From assembly GCA_028386065.3 (NCBI GenBank), contig JAKUCV010005492.1:158331-222330 (forward strand): DNA of 64,000 nucleotides, read 5' to 3'. The position numbers and the translations under genes are program-made. Of the stretch, positions 53,525-64,000 are shown one piece after another; position 1 is the stretch's first letter; each line of letters opens with the position of its first letter. The notes below the pieces were generated by a model. The model had not been told where the DNA came from. It did not search any database and worked only from the letters and a program-made list of their open reading frames with translations. The DNA comes from Turnera subulata. Its lineage: Eukaryota; Streptophyta; Magnoliopsida; Malpighiales; Passifloraceae.

Positions 53525-54806
53525 ACCAACCATCACATGGCCAGATAGGGGACGACAATGACTTAGACAATTGGTATAAGGACATACTGGAGTATCTTAG
53601 GGAAGGGACATTCCCTAAGGAAGCAACGGTTGAAGAGAAGAAGATTCTGAGGAGATTGGCTGGGGGATATGTCATATGTCCTGGGACTCTTTACAAAAGA
53701 CATGCTACAGGGATCTACTTGTTATGCGTTAATGCAAGAGAGGCGGCGCGAATCATGAAGGAAATCCATGAGGGAGATGGAGGTCCACATATGGGAGGGG
53801 ACATGTTGGCTCGAAAGATATTACGATTAGGATATTTTTGGTCAACAATGGAGGCTGACTGTGAAAAATTTGTAAAATATTGCCACACATGTCAAGTCCA
53901 TGGGAAGCTGCAGCAAAAACTGCCATTACCATTGACACCCATGTCTTCACCTTGGCCTTTCTCCACATGGGGCATTGATGTCATCGGGAAGATAACCCCA
54001 AAAGCCACAAATGGACACGGGTACATACTGGTGGCCATTGACTACTTTTCCAAATGGGTGGAGGCTGAGTCATAGGCCGTGCTCACATCTAAGAAGGTGG
54101 CCAAATTTATCCGCAACAATATTATTTATCGTTATGGCGTCCCACATGAGTTGATATCGGATAATGGTTCACATTTCAAAGCTGATGTCGAGAGGTTATG
54201 CCAAAAATTTGGAATTAAGCGTCATAAGTCTTCGCCCTATCGACCTCAAGCCAATGGTGCAGTCGAAGCTTCCAATAAAAATATGAAAGTCATCCTGGGA
54301 AAGATGATATCCACGCACAGAGAATGGGCAGAAAAATTGCCATTGGCTTTATGGGGTTACCGGACCTCCATCAGATCTTCCACGGGCGCGACTCCATATT
54401 CTATAGTATATGGCATGGAAGCGGTACTACCCCTAGAACTCGAAGTACAGTCATTGAGAGTGGCCCGGAAAAGTAAGCTTCCTGAAACAGAATGGGCGCA
54501 AGAAAGACTGGATCAATTGGCGCTGTTAGATGAAAAGAGGTTGACAGCCTTGTATCATGTACAAGGATACCAAAGAAGGATAGCTCGAGCTTTCAACAAA
54601 AGGATCAAGGAAAGAGGATTGAGAAAAGGGGATCTGGTGCTAAAAGAGGTAAGAAAACCGGTGCATGGAAAGTTCAAAGCAAAGTGGATTGGACCTTATG
54701 TCATCAAGGAGATTCTACCGAAGGGAGCAACAAAAATCTGAGATTCAGACGGAAACGAGTTTCAAGAGCCGGTCAACTTGGATCAATTAAAAAAGTATCA
54801 TGTGTA
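53525..54806 (+). pseudogene. pol: Integrase of the Tat element
   Basis: Pieces 53452-54075 and 54079-54741 lie in one frame across a TAG (54073-54075). The zinc finger has 'HEGDGGPHMGGDMLARKILR' and CHTC. Core residues are Asp in 'WGIDVIG', Asp in 'ISDNGSHF' and Glu in 'ANGAVEASNKN'. The C-terminal 'KFKAKWIGPYVIKEILPKG' is followed by TGA at 54739 and a short tail ending in 'LDQLKKYHV' (stop near 54806). Confidence 0.85.
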
Positions 54807-55034
54807 ATTTAAACCGATGTAAAAAGAGCTACGTAGACCTGATTCCATGCGCTCGAAAAAAGAAAAGAAGGCGATAAGCCATGGATACGTAGGAAGCCCA
54901 ACTCGGGTCTGGTCACTTTATTAATAAAAGATCAAAGGTTGACGAGAAAGGAAATGGGAGTTCATTCACTCGTTTATTTTGCATGCATTATACATGTCAT
55001 GAATACTTATCTAAGTAAAACATCTAAAGTACGC
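54807..55034 (+). other. Spacer after Tat integrase
   Basis: Contains 'gagctacgtagacctgattcc' and 'ggatacgtaggaagccc', familiar Tat sequence echoing the 'acgtaggtag' block of the LTR. No gene is present on the plus strand. Confidence 0.6.
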
Positions 55035-56340
55035 TTAGGTATCCTCTTCATGATCACTGGGGGACACAGGTTCTTGACAAATGTTCGATCCTAGGAGTCT
55101 ATCTCTGTAACCAGAGAGGATTCGTTCGGTCTCACTCACACTCTTCTTCAACCAGCTTTGATAATTCATGGAAGAATAGGGATTGGCAATATTACAAACC
55201 TTCATCTTTGTGGGAAGCCTCCAATACCCTTGCAAGAGCTTTATAGTGCGACCATCCATTAACCTATCCAAAGGCGGACGAGGGAGAGGAGGAATCATCT
55301 GATCATGCCCAAACTGTCGTGCTACCCTGGATGGATGATAAAAGTTGTCCGAAGAACTCCTAGAAGCACCACAACCTTGTGACCAACTGTATGGATGATC
55401 ACTTCTTGCATCTTGAACCAAGGGCAATGCCACATAACCTGATATTTCTCCAAACACTTCATGAAACCCACCCATTCCTTGATAGAAGAGGGAGCAAGAG
55501 AAAGGACCCGTTCTTGATATCCCATCGAAGTATACAAGTCCAATCTTGGAGGATGGATTAGTTTAAGGTGATCACACAGCCACATCTGCGGGGAAACAAA
55601 TTCATGGCTTAAGGAGGGAAAAAAGGATGAGTCCCGAAGATGCATGAAAGTTAGAGGCGATACTTGAAGAAGTAAGGGGGAACCAGTTAAGGGCTTGTCC
55701 AGACAGGCTGTCAGGACAAGCCCTTAACTGGTTCCCCCTTCCAAACAGGCAAGATTTTCACCTAAAACAACAGGCACTATACTGTGACCGTTGAACGATT
55801 TGGTCACTAGCGCACCTACGCTTAGAGGGCATACACCGGAGTGACCAGTCAGTAAGAACTCAAGCACCATCGTCAAAGCCAGGGCGTGATCATGATCCCT
55901 TTTCCTTGATGCATCACATTCGAGGTACCCACGTGACACAACATCGACGGAGTATTGATCAACCAAGGATGACAAGTTCATATGTGCATCCTTACCTAAC
56001 AGATATTCCATCTGTCCCTCTGTAACAGACAAGAATGCACAAACCTCAGATTTGGTCACTGCAACAGGAGAAACTATGGCAATATCATCTTCTACCTGGG
56101 TTTCAAGGAGTGCACAGAATTCGTCCACCAACGGACAGAGTTCCACCACGGAAGGGCCGAAGCAGAACACACGGCGATCATGATCCCAGAACATAGCTGC
56201 AACACGAATTAAGTTCTCATTAACCTTCACTTCAGCCAGGTTGAACAAAGCAGAAAGCCTGATAGCTTGAAATCAGGGAGACGTGCTTGGGGGACACTTC
56301 CCATCCAATGGAGCATGCTAGCGTGGAAATCTTCACTCAT
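55035..56340 (-). pseudogene. Antisense DUF7745-like gene of the Tat element
   Basis: Runs against pol. ATG at 56338-56340 (minus) starts MSEDFHASMLHWMGSVPQAR. A frameshift near 56235 leads into 174 codons (56248-55724) with 'LIRVAAMFWDHDRRVFCFGP', 'LCPLVDEFCALLE', 'LALTMVLEFLLTG' and 'VPVVLGENLACLEG'. Further shifted pieces (55645-55322, 55475-55035) read 'RVARQFGHDQMIPPLPRPPL'. This order resembles the DUF7745 proteins encoded antisense in Tat elements (by memory, related to plant mobile domains). Their function is unknown. A 65-bp palindrome at 55674-55740 disrupts the frame. Confidence 0.65.
55674..55740. repeat. Perfect inverted repeat, 27-bp arms
   Basis: Arms 55674-55700 and 55714-55740 are exact reverse complements. 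The 13-bp spacer itself contains GACAG/CTGTC. The structure lies in the antisense gene. Confidence 0.95.
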
Positions 56341-56403
56341 GGCTACTTTAGATGTATTTGAAAGAGATTCTAACGAGTTATAAGGGTCTCTGGGTACCCA
56401 AGG

Positions 56404-56415
56404 CTTTATATATAT
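56404..56415 (-). promoter_or_regulatory. TATA box of the antisense gene
   Basis: Minus strand reads 'atatatataaag', about 65 bp upstream of the antisense ATG, with GC-rich dyads further upstream (56490-56605). Confidence 0.6.
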
Positions 56416-56489
56416 TGCTCCAGGGTCGGTGGAATTTGTGAAAACCCTAAAGCCCAGGCCTGAAGACCGAAAAGGAAAGATCCGGGGGC

Positions 56490-56605
56490 CATGACCGCCA
56501 CGACCGGCGGTCATGTCGTGAAGCCCGCCACTGTAGGCGGTCATCCACGCAAGACCGTCGTGTTTGGCGGTCATTCATCCGCATGACCGCCCGGTCGGCA
56601 GTGTG
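56490..56605 (-). promoter_or_regulatory. GC-rich dyads upstream of the antisense gene
   Basis: 'catgaccgcc', 'ggcggtcatgtcgtgaagcc', 'ggcggtcatccacgcaagac', 'ggcggtcattcatccgcatg' and 'accgcccgg' repeat the motif set of the LTR promoter (48390-48490). Confidence 0.65.
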
Positions 56606-56639
56606 TGGGCCCCGCCCGGAGAATTCCGAAAAAATCTGA

Positions 56640-57925
56640 GAAATTTTAGGGAGAGAGAAAATAAAAAAAGAAGAGAGAAAAAGGAAAGGAATGTACCCGC
56701 TTATTAGGGAGCAAATTTTTCACCTGAACAAGGAGCACCTATCGACACTTTACTTGAATTTGCAATAATAAGTGTTTTATGTACCACACATGCATGATTT
56801 GCCAAATATTTGTGCATAAGGGCACGTTGCCTCCACTTATTCTAATTACCATGGGCACGAAAAATCCATTCCTCGTTTACTGTCGGGTTGAAACACCCGG
56901 GGACAACTAGTAAGACCAAGGCACATTGAACCTCATCTTTAGAACCGTGACGGGATACTAGGGGCATCTTCCCGCTTTTTAGTTTGTGTGTTTCAAGGCA
57001 CACGGCACATTTGATTAGGCGATCTAGGGGCATGGAATCCAGACACATCCAACCCAGAACTTAGGAGAGCCCAGTCAAAAGCCGTAGACCTAGTCTTCGC
57101 AACCCGGTAAGATGAGATAAGAGAGATGAAGGGGTCTAGACAGGAGAGTAGCTAGCCTAGCAAACTCAGTCATGAGAGAGACCAGAGAGGAGTGAACCTA
57201 ATCAGAGGAGAAGATGGAAGAGTCCGGTCAAAGCCAAAGGCCCGGCTTTTGCAAACCCAAGAAATGAGAGGTAAGGTACCCAGACATGAATAGAGCCAGA
57301 CATAAAGAGAGGAACTCAGGTATGAGGAATTCAGACCCAGGTGTCTAAACATGAGAACCACTAAGCTAGGCGACCAGACTCTGCAAACCTTGAGAATGAG
57401 CCGACCTTGAGACATACAAGTTAGAAGCCGGGAACCCTGTTCTCGCAAATGATGAGATGAGGAGACTAGACGAAAACCGAATACCCACAAACCTCGGCAT
57501 GAGGCAACACCTAGACATAAGATGAAATCCACACACCTCGGCATGAGGTAATACTCGAACATGAGGTAAAATGCACAAACCTCGGCATGAGGTAGCACCC
57601 AGACTAAGACGGTCAGGCCAACGACCCGATAGATAAGACGATTCTACCTCCTCGGGATGAGATGATTCCCGAGAATATGGGATGAGATGATTCCCATAAA
57701 CCGAGGGCCAGTCCCTCAAATCTCAGGATGAGATGATTCTTGAGAAATCTGGGATGAGATGATTCCCAGAAACCGAGGGCCAGTCCCTCAAACCTTCAGG
57801 ATGAGATGATTCCCGGAGCGAAGCATGGAATGCTTCAAACCATAGCACACACCACGAGCATCAATCAATCAAATTTGGTTGTTATTTTCTTACGTTGTTT
57901 CGTCCTTAATTCATAAGGACTCATC
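56640..57925 (+). repeat. Tat 3' untranslated region with short tandem repeats
   Basis: Repeats with 'cctcggcatgaggta' (57487-57595), then 'gggatgagatgattccc' with 'cgagggccagtccctcaaa' (57650-57820). No gene is recognised, and the antisense frames here are repeat-derived. Confidence 0.7.
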
Positions 57926-57938
57926 AACGAAGGGCATC
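57926..57938 (+). other. Polypurine-like tract of the Tat element
   Basis: 'aacgaagggcatc' directly before the 3' LTR, a decayed form of the Tat AAGGGGGCAT-type tract. Confidence 0.5.
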
Positions 57939-59136
57939 TGTGAACACCCAAATTTGACCCACGAAAATTTTACTAAATGAGACTTTGTACATGTGTAGAC
58001 TTAGGATCAATGAGATGATTTGGTCTAAGGTTCAAGCATGATATGAATTTTAATTTAGTAGAATCAATGTATTTTGATGACATAAACCTTTATGCACTTA
58101 AATCCTGGGATTAATGAGATGATTTGGCCTTAGGATAAAACATATGATAAGGTTTATTTGCATTAAGATATATTTGGGCCTTTTTTATTTGTTTTTACCC
58201 CATAATAATGAAATGATTTATTCTTGAGTTAGGAATGAATTTAAGGGTCCAAATTAATTATTCTCCAGAGTTTGTCCAGCCCATTAACACATTTCTTGTA
58301 GATCAATTTTAGCTCTGATTTTCGTAGAAAATCAGAGTTAATTATCATTTAATTAGATTATGTATTTTTGGTTTGATTTTGGGTGTTAATGGATAATCTT
58401 TTGATTATGGAATGATTTGAGCGAGTGATGACCAAGTAATTAATTGATTATGGGTAGATTAGGGGGTTGATTACGCGGTAGGGTAGAATCAGGCCTGAAT
58501 TAGGGGGATTGGGGGCTCGAAAAGGAACGAACGGGTAAAACGCGGGGCGACCGGTGGCCATCTCGCGAAGACCGCCGGCTGCCGGCGGGCATCCATACAA
58601 GACCGCCGGCAGTGGCAGTGATGCAGTGGATGACCGCCGGCAGTGGCGGTCATCGCCCTCCAGAATCCTCGATTTTTCCGATTTTGTTTCTTTTTCGATC
58701 CTATGCAGTTTGGGACCAGATTTTCGGGCATAATCTCCACCATTAAGCAGGTCCACGCCCCTAGGCTTCCTAGAACACTATAAATAGGACCCCTCACATA
58801 CATTTCAGGGGGCACACAACATTCCTCACATACACACCCATAAGCTCTTCTTGCTTGGAGAAACTCTACTTCTCCAAGTTTAGAAATATTTTCTAAGGCA
58901 GAAACTCTGGAGGATTTTTGTGGGGAGCATCAAGCGGTAGTCTAGCAAGGAAGAGTCAAGAAGAGGATCAATTATAGAGCTAAAGAGTGGCAAGAAGGTG
59001 GGTGTAGAACTCGACCCATTGCAAGGAGCTAGAGGAGGGCTACATAAGGTAATCCTAAATCCTTTTGATTGATTCTTGGTGATTGATTGCTAATGTAAGT
59101 GGCCACTGTGTGCCATGTTTTGAACTACGTGGCTTT
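57939..59136 (+). repeat. Truncated 3' LTR of the Tat element
   Basis: Matches 47770-48980 and stops at 59136, where TGTTAGTAAT of Copia-B copy 2 begins. It contains the dyads at 58550-58655 and TATAAATA at 58779-58786. The rest should lie beyond the window. Confidence 0.9.
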
Positions 59137-60720
59137 TGTTAGTAATATGCCCAAAAGCCAATCATGGATGTTTATTTATAGTTATGTACATACACTTTAA
59201 GGTTATTCCAGTAAGTATCGTTTATGAGATAAACGCTTGCACATACTTATAACCCTAGAATATTTCATATTCTTAAATGTCCCTAGTCGATTATTATTAT
59301 GGATGGGTTGTAATAATAAATCAAGACTAGCGTATGTTGAGAATTTATATGTGATATGAATTCTACATACGGGTACAAGTTGGAGAACTTGTGGACTGGA
59401 CCGACCCATATAAGAACGCTACATGGAACGTTATATGTATGTCGATAGCGTTTCTTATAGATGTGATTGTCCTCCGACCTGAGATCGTCAAGGTATCCAA
59501 CATATGAATCATGTACTTTGATATTATTCCTAGTCATCCGTAACTGGGTGGACATAAGGGTAATCATCGGGTATATGACGAGTATGTAGTGGGTTTTGAT
59601 TGATCAAGAGGGGATTCGTCCGACCTATATAACGGGTATATTATCGAGTAGGTTTCTTGATAGAGTTGAACTGTTAAATGCATGGCCATGCTCGGATAGG
59701 GTGATATGATGATATCACGGGTATCCGTTTTATACAGTTAACTCGAGGATCAAGAAACCGAGATTAGACATATACGAGATTGACGTTTCCATGTCTCGGT
59801 CTAATCTTGATAATGGGACGAAGGGACGATGACATATTCCGAGGCATAGTGAATCAGTTCTGATCTTGTCGTTCGGGTAGCAATGATGTGTTGCTAGACG
59901 CCGCTCTTTGTTTATGATTGTAAAATGAGATTTTACAATCATTGCCGGACGTTACAAGTGCCTACAGGGTCACACACATAGAACCGTTGATTCGGGCAGA
60001 TGGTTGAACCATGGTTGGACCGTGGTTGGGCCGGGTGTGGTTGGACCGTGGTTGAACCGTGGTTGGACCATGGTTGAACCAGGGCCGGTTTTGGCATCAA
60101 TAATTATCAGAATTATTGATGAGACATGCTTAGGTGGAGGTGTTAGGTCTGATGGGATTAGTGGGAGACAATGGTGGTAATGATCATCACCATTGGTCCA
60201 CCATGTTGGCCATTAGACTAAACTAATGTGGACAATGAGTGTGTGTGGTGAGTGTGGCTTGTGATCAGATCATTCACCTCATTCTCAGCCTCTTGACCAC
60301 GTTTTGGCAGCCCCAAAACTCTCTGAAAAACACCTCTCTTCAGTTCTTCTTCTTTGTGAAAGAAGCAAGAGCTTAAGCACTCCAAAACACCCCAAACACA
60401 CACTAGCTCCTACCTTTGTTGCTAGCACATCAAGTGGGAGTGCTCGAGGCTTGATTCGTGTGACGATTCGAAGCCGATCACGGTTCGTGTGGATACCGTA
60501 GAGGAGCAGGTCTTCTTCTTGCTCTAACTGATTCATTCCAGCCTTCGTCTTGGTCTAGATGATTCCTTACACAGGTTAGGTGAAAGATCCTAACCTTACA
60601 GGTATGTAACATTTGTTATACGGTTTATATGCTTCACATGTGGTTCTTGGCTAAGTTTCCTTTGCTTCCGCTGCATCTTTTGCTTGTATATGATTGTCAT
60701 ATAGCCTAGGGAAACTTACA
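59137..60720 (+). repeat. 5' LTR of Copia-B copy 2
   Basis: 1584 bp, homologous to 38725-40245, ending 'gaaacttaca'. It contains the hairpin at 59914-59942 and seven GGTTGAACC-type repeats at 60002-60080. Confidence 0.85.
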
Positions 60721-60721
60721 G

Positions 60722-60734
60722 TGGTAGCGGAGCC
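60722..60734 (+). other. Primer binding site of Copia-B copy 2
   Basis: 'tggtagcggagcc', same as in copy 1. Confidence 0.75.
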
Positions 60735-61170
60735 TTCTTGTGAAGCTCTAAACCGTATAAGTGATTCATATGTGATATGATCACCTTAGAATGTGTAGGA
60801 ATCATTTTGTGTATGTGATATGCCAAATGATTTTGAACATGATGTCTTTGTGTTTTGTCAAATGATATGTTGGTTTTGTTTTGGTATATGTGATTTTCCA
60901 TGCAAGTATATGCATATATTTGATGTGTTTTGAGTAAGTATACATGATATGTTTTATGTGATAGAGCATGATCATGTCATATTGTATTCAATTGTGTACA
61001 TGTGATGTATATGTTGTTAAGGTTGATTTGTCAAAAATGTTTTGACAACAAGAACTTGATTGGTATGAGATATCAATCAAGATGTTTCGGCGGTAGATCG
61101 AAGAGTTCGACTAAGAAAAACCGAGTGTCGGTTTGTGTTTCGAACGATTGTCGTTCAAGCAATGTTTGGC

Positions 61171-61970
61171 CATAACATCGATGTTGGTGTGAACAACATC
61201 GATGTTGGCATGAAGACTGGCCTTGGCCGAATCTCCAAAACATCGATGTTGTGTGACCAACATCGATGTTCTCATGCTAACACTCAACAACATCGATGTT
61301 TAAATGTTAAACATCGATGTTATTTGAGCTCGGCCAAATTGGTTTGAAATTCCAGAATTCAGATAACATCGATGTTCAAGTTCCAACATCGATGTTATAG
61401 AGTTCCAGGAGTTCAAACATCAATGTTTATGGTAAACATCGATGTTTTTATGCTACTGCCAAGGTTTTGAACTTTCAACTACTCAAAACATCGATGTTTA
61501 AGAGTTCAACATCGATGTTTTTGAGCTACTGCCAAAAGGTTTGGAGTTCAAGTGCTCAAACATCGATGTTTAAGGGTCAACATCGATGTTTTATGCATTT
61601 GGTAACCTCCAACATCGATGTTTGATGGTCAACATCGATGTTCTGAGGGTTCGGCAACCTCCAACATCGATGTTTGACTTAAAACATCGATGTGTTTTTT
61701 GATTCTGGAACTCCAAACATCGATGTTGAAGGGTTCAACATCGATGTTGTGGAGACCACTGACTTGAACTGCAAATTGAGTACAGAAGGAGGCCGAATTG
61801 GTGTCTAGCTTGAACTGCAAAGTTGTAGCTCTACTTCTTAGTTTTCCAGGGACACCAAGTTTGCACAAATACGAGCTCTATAGCTCCGGATATGGCCGAA
61901 ATACTAAGTGCTGCCAATGGTTGGCGAGAATCAGATTCTCAAAACATCGATGCTTAAGTTAGACATCGAT
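61171..61970 (+). promoter_or_regulatory. Paired ACATCGATGT array in the leader of copy 2
   Basis: More than 20 ATCGAT cores, among them 61177/61198, 61242/61262, 61292/61313, 61368/61388, 61490/61511, 61562/61582, 61614/61634, 61666/61686, 61719/61740 and 61946/61965. Pair spacing is 19-21 bp. Spacing is kept although the surrounding sequence has diverged from copy 1. Confidence 0.85.
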
Positions 61971-62539
61971 ATTCACTTGTATTTTTGGTTTCCAAATTTA
62001 CATAACATCAATGTATGATTTATCAAGAACAAGCATTTGATGTGCTGGAATTATATGTTGATGAAAAATATTAAGTTCTTAGTTGCCTTCCATGATAAGC
62101 ACTCATCAAGCCTAAGATCGATAATTGGTAGGTTTTTGCCAAAGCAAGGTGCCATTGTCTATCCTAGGAAGATGTGAGTGGATAATTGTAATATCTCGAC
62201 TGTTTATTGTGGGTGTGGACTTAACTAGGTTACCTTAATAGGATTAAGAACCTAGAGGCAAGGGTTGAGGAATGTCTATAAGATAGACTTGGACAAGGTG
62301 TTGCTCACTCAACTATCCAAGAGTTACATAGAGATGTAATTGACAAGAGTTGTCTACCTAAATAGCTATGATATATGTTATCAGCCAAAGCTGACTTATG
62401 TTGTAGTGAAATATGGATCTTGGCCTACTTATATAATTGTCTTGATTTATGTAGTAGGAGCACATTTAATAGAATTCCTTATTAAATGATTTGTATGCAT
62501 GACTATTATTTGTGTGAGTTGATCTTGTTGTAAAATTAC

Positions 62540-64000
62540 CATGGCACAAAACACTAGCATCTATTATTGCGATTGGTCCTTGAGTAGGACAAGCTGAATA
62601 GGAATAGTTCCTAGAGTGGCATCACATTTGANATAACATTAATACGAAGAAGGTTAGATTACATGATTCTAGTGAAACCTATCTCTGGCATAGTCGTTTG
62701 GCCCATATAAACGAGACTCGTATTCCTAAACTCCATTAAGTTGGATTTTAGACTCACTTGATTTTGAATCATATGAGACATATGAGTCATGTTTATTAGG
62801 CAAAATGACTAAGGCTTCCTTTACGGGTAAAAGTGAAGAGCCTAGGACTTGGTAGGTCTAATACATACTGATGTATGCGGACCTATGTCTACACAGGCTA
62901 GAGGTGGTTTTCAATACTTCATTACATTTACTGATGACTTCAGTAGATATGGCTATATGGATCTAATGAGACACAAGTCAGAATCCTTTGAAAAGTTCAA
63001 AGAATTCATGAATGAAGTACAGAATCGACTCGGAAAGGTATTAAGATACTTCGATATCGAGGAGGTGAATTCTTAGGCCGAGAGTTTCTTGATCATCTAA
63101 AGTGTTGTGGTATAGTATCACAAATTTCTCCTCCGAGTACACTCCTTCAAATGGTGTATCTCTTAGGAGGAGCCGAACCTTGTTGGACTTGGTTCGTTCT
63201 ATGATGAGTCAAGCTAACCTTTCTTCTTCCTTTTGGGGACATGTATTGTTGAGTGCTGTATTTACACTTAACCGTGTTCCATCTATATCGGTCAAAAGAC
63301 ACCATATGAGATAAGGACTGGGAAGCGTCCCAACTTGTCTTTTATGAGGGTTTAGGGTTGTCATGCTTACGTGAGACGTGAAGCATCGGATAAACTCGAC
63401 CCTAAATCCGACAAGTGCCTTTTGTATGATACCTTAAAGGTATTATTTCTATAATCCCATAGAGCACAAAATGTTTGTGGCTCGGACTGCTATTTTTCTA
63501 GAAAGAGTGTTTATTTCTAGAAGAATCAGTGGGAGGATAATAGAACTCGAAGAAGTTCGAGATTTAGAGGCTGAGATGGAACAAAGGACAGGATCCGCAA
63601 GTTGTTATGGATGAGAATCCTGTACCTAAAACACATGGATCGCGTAGGTCGGATAGGACTCGGTATGAGCTTGAGAAATATGGATTTCTCATAACTCATA
63701 TTGGAGATGTGATGCTCATAAGTCAGGATGAGCTCACTTCCTATCAGCTGATCACCTTTTTAAAGGCGATTGTTGCGAAAGGTTTCAAGCTAGTTTATGG
63801 TATTGACTATGATGAAACCTTCACACCAGTCGCCATAGTTAAATCTATCCGAATTCTATTGGCTATAGCTGGATGCCATGACTATGAGATATGATATGCA
63901 AGTTGCAAATGTCCATTTGTGGACTAAAGCAAGCTTCTAGGAGTTGGAATCTTCGTTTTAATGAAGTAATCAAAGAGTTTGGTTTCATTAAAAGTGAAGA
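62540..64000 (+). pseudogene. gag-pol: Decayed Gag-Pol of Copia-B copy 2
   Basis: ATG at 62540 starts a few Gag codons. At the N (62632) the sequence jumps to the region before the integrase. Integrase pieces at 62849-63076 ('LIHTDVCGPMSTQARGGFQY') and 63102-63314 follow with frameshifts. RT begins near 63770 ('GIDYDETFTPVAIVKSIRIL') and continues past the window end. Many indels make it inactive. Confidence 0.8.

Larger units (their letters stand above)
47770..59136 (+). mobile_element. Tat-lineage Ty3/Gypsy retrotransposon with antisense ORF
   Basis: LTRs start TGTGAACACCC at 47770 and 57939. The 5' LTR is 1580 bp; the 3' LTR is cut at 59136 by Copia-B copy 2. A second, archaeal-type RNase H after the normal one and an antisense ORF between integrase and 3' LTR are hallmarks of the Tat/Ogre/Retand group. 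Gag and RT are in one frame with no recognisable protease. Several stops affect RNase H and integrase. Confidence 0.85.
59137..64000 (+). mobile_element. Copia-B element, second copy, degenerate, runs off the window
   Basis: Begins TGTTAGTAATATGCC in the Tat 3' LTR. It has a 1584-bp LTR, primer site, palindrome array, and a decayed coding region from 62540. Most of Gag and protease is missing where a single N stands (62632). Confidence 0.8.

Noticed and set aside
57170..57719. Cys/Leu-rich minus-strand ORFs of 117-142 codons
   Set aside because: They are translations of the Tat 3' tandem repeats (for example 'SCRGL' repeated) with no domain.

Overview
This window is nuclear DNA of a flowering plant, probably a eudicot, and I recognise no cellular gene in it. 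It is a nest of LTR retrotransposons inserted into and beside one another, with one Helitron-type terminus. The evidence is the set of Ty3/Gypsy and Ty1/Copia polyproteins, tRNA-Met-type primer binding sites, 5-bp target duplications, TATAAATA-type LTR promoters and the AT-rich flanks. No rRNA, tRNA or CRISPR locus was seen.

Layout. 1-529 is featureless AT-rich DNA. 530-3371 is a decayed Tat-type LTR with an internal tandem duplication. 4119-11608 is a complete CRM-like Gypsy element (897-bp LTRs, target duplication cttct) whose pol is broken. 12289-27982 is a SIRE-like Copia element (target duplication gtttc). It carries a scarred 5' end, a foreign 3.6-kb LTR insertion in its RNase H gene (18580-22173, target duplication gggag), an antisense gene-like block, and a third ORF of the plant transposon-protein type. 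27988-30240 and 46314-47486 are AT-rich repeat and old LTR sequence, ending in a Helitron 3' terminus. Between them sits a Tekay-like chromovirus (30246-46308, target duplication catca). Its 3' LTR was hit by a second Copia family (38725-46267) that became a tandem array and then lost its 3' half. 47770-59136 is a Tat-lineage Gypsy element with an antisense DUF7745-like gene and apparently no protease. Its 3' LTR is in turn interrupted by another copy of the second Copia family (59137 to the window end).

How the parts work together. Each element encodes, or once encoded, Gag (particle), protease, reverse transcriptase/RNase H and integrase. Nearly all these frames carry stops or frameshifts, so the copies seen here are probably dead or non-autonomous. 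The retained information is mostly cis-acting: LTR promoters, primer sites, polypurine tracts and unusual repeat arrays.

Main discovery candidate. The palindrome ACATCGATGT occurs about 80 times, almost always as pairs 20-21 bp apart. In the SIRE-like LTR these pairs recur every 64-75 bp, upstream of the TATA box. A 75-bp tandem version lies in the same element's 3' region. The same paired design occurs, in otherwise different sequence, in the leader of the second Copia family (two copies). I know of no described system of this kind. It could be a shared transcription-factor or anti-silencing array at DNA level, or a series of hairpins at RNA level. A second candidate is the Tat element, whose LTR promoter and antisense-gene promoter share GC-rich ATGACCGCC/GGCGGTCAT dyads.
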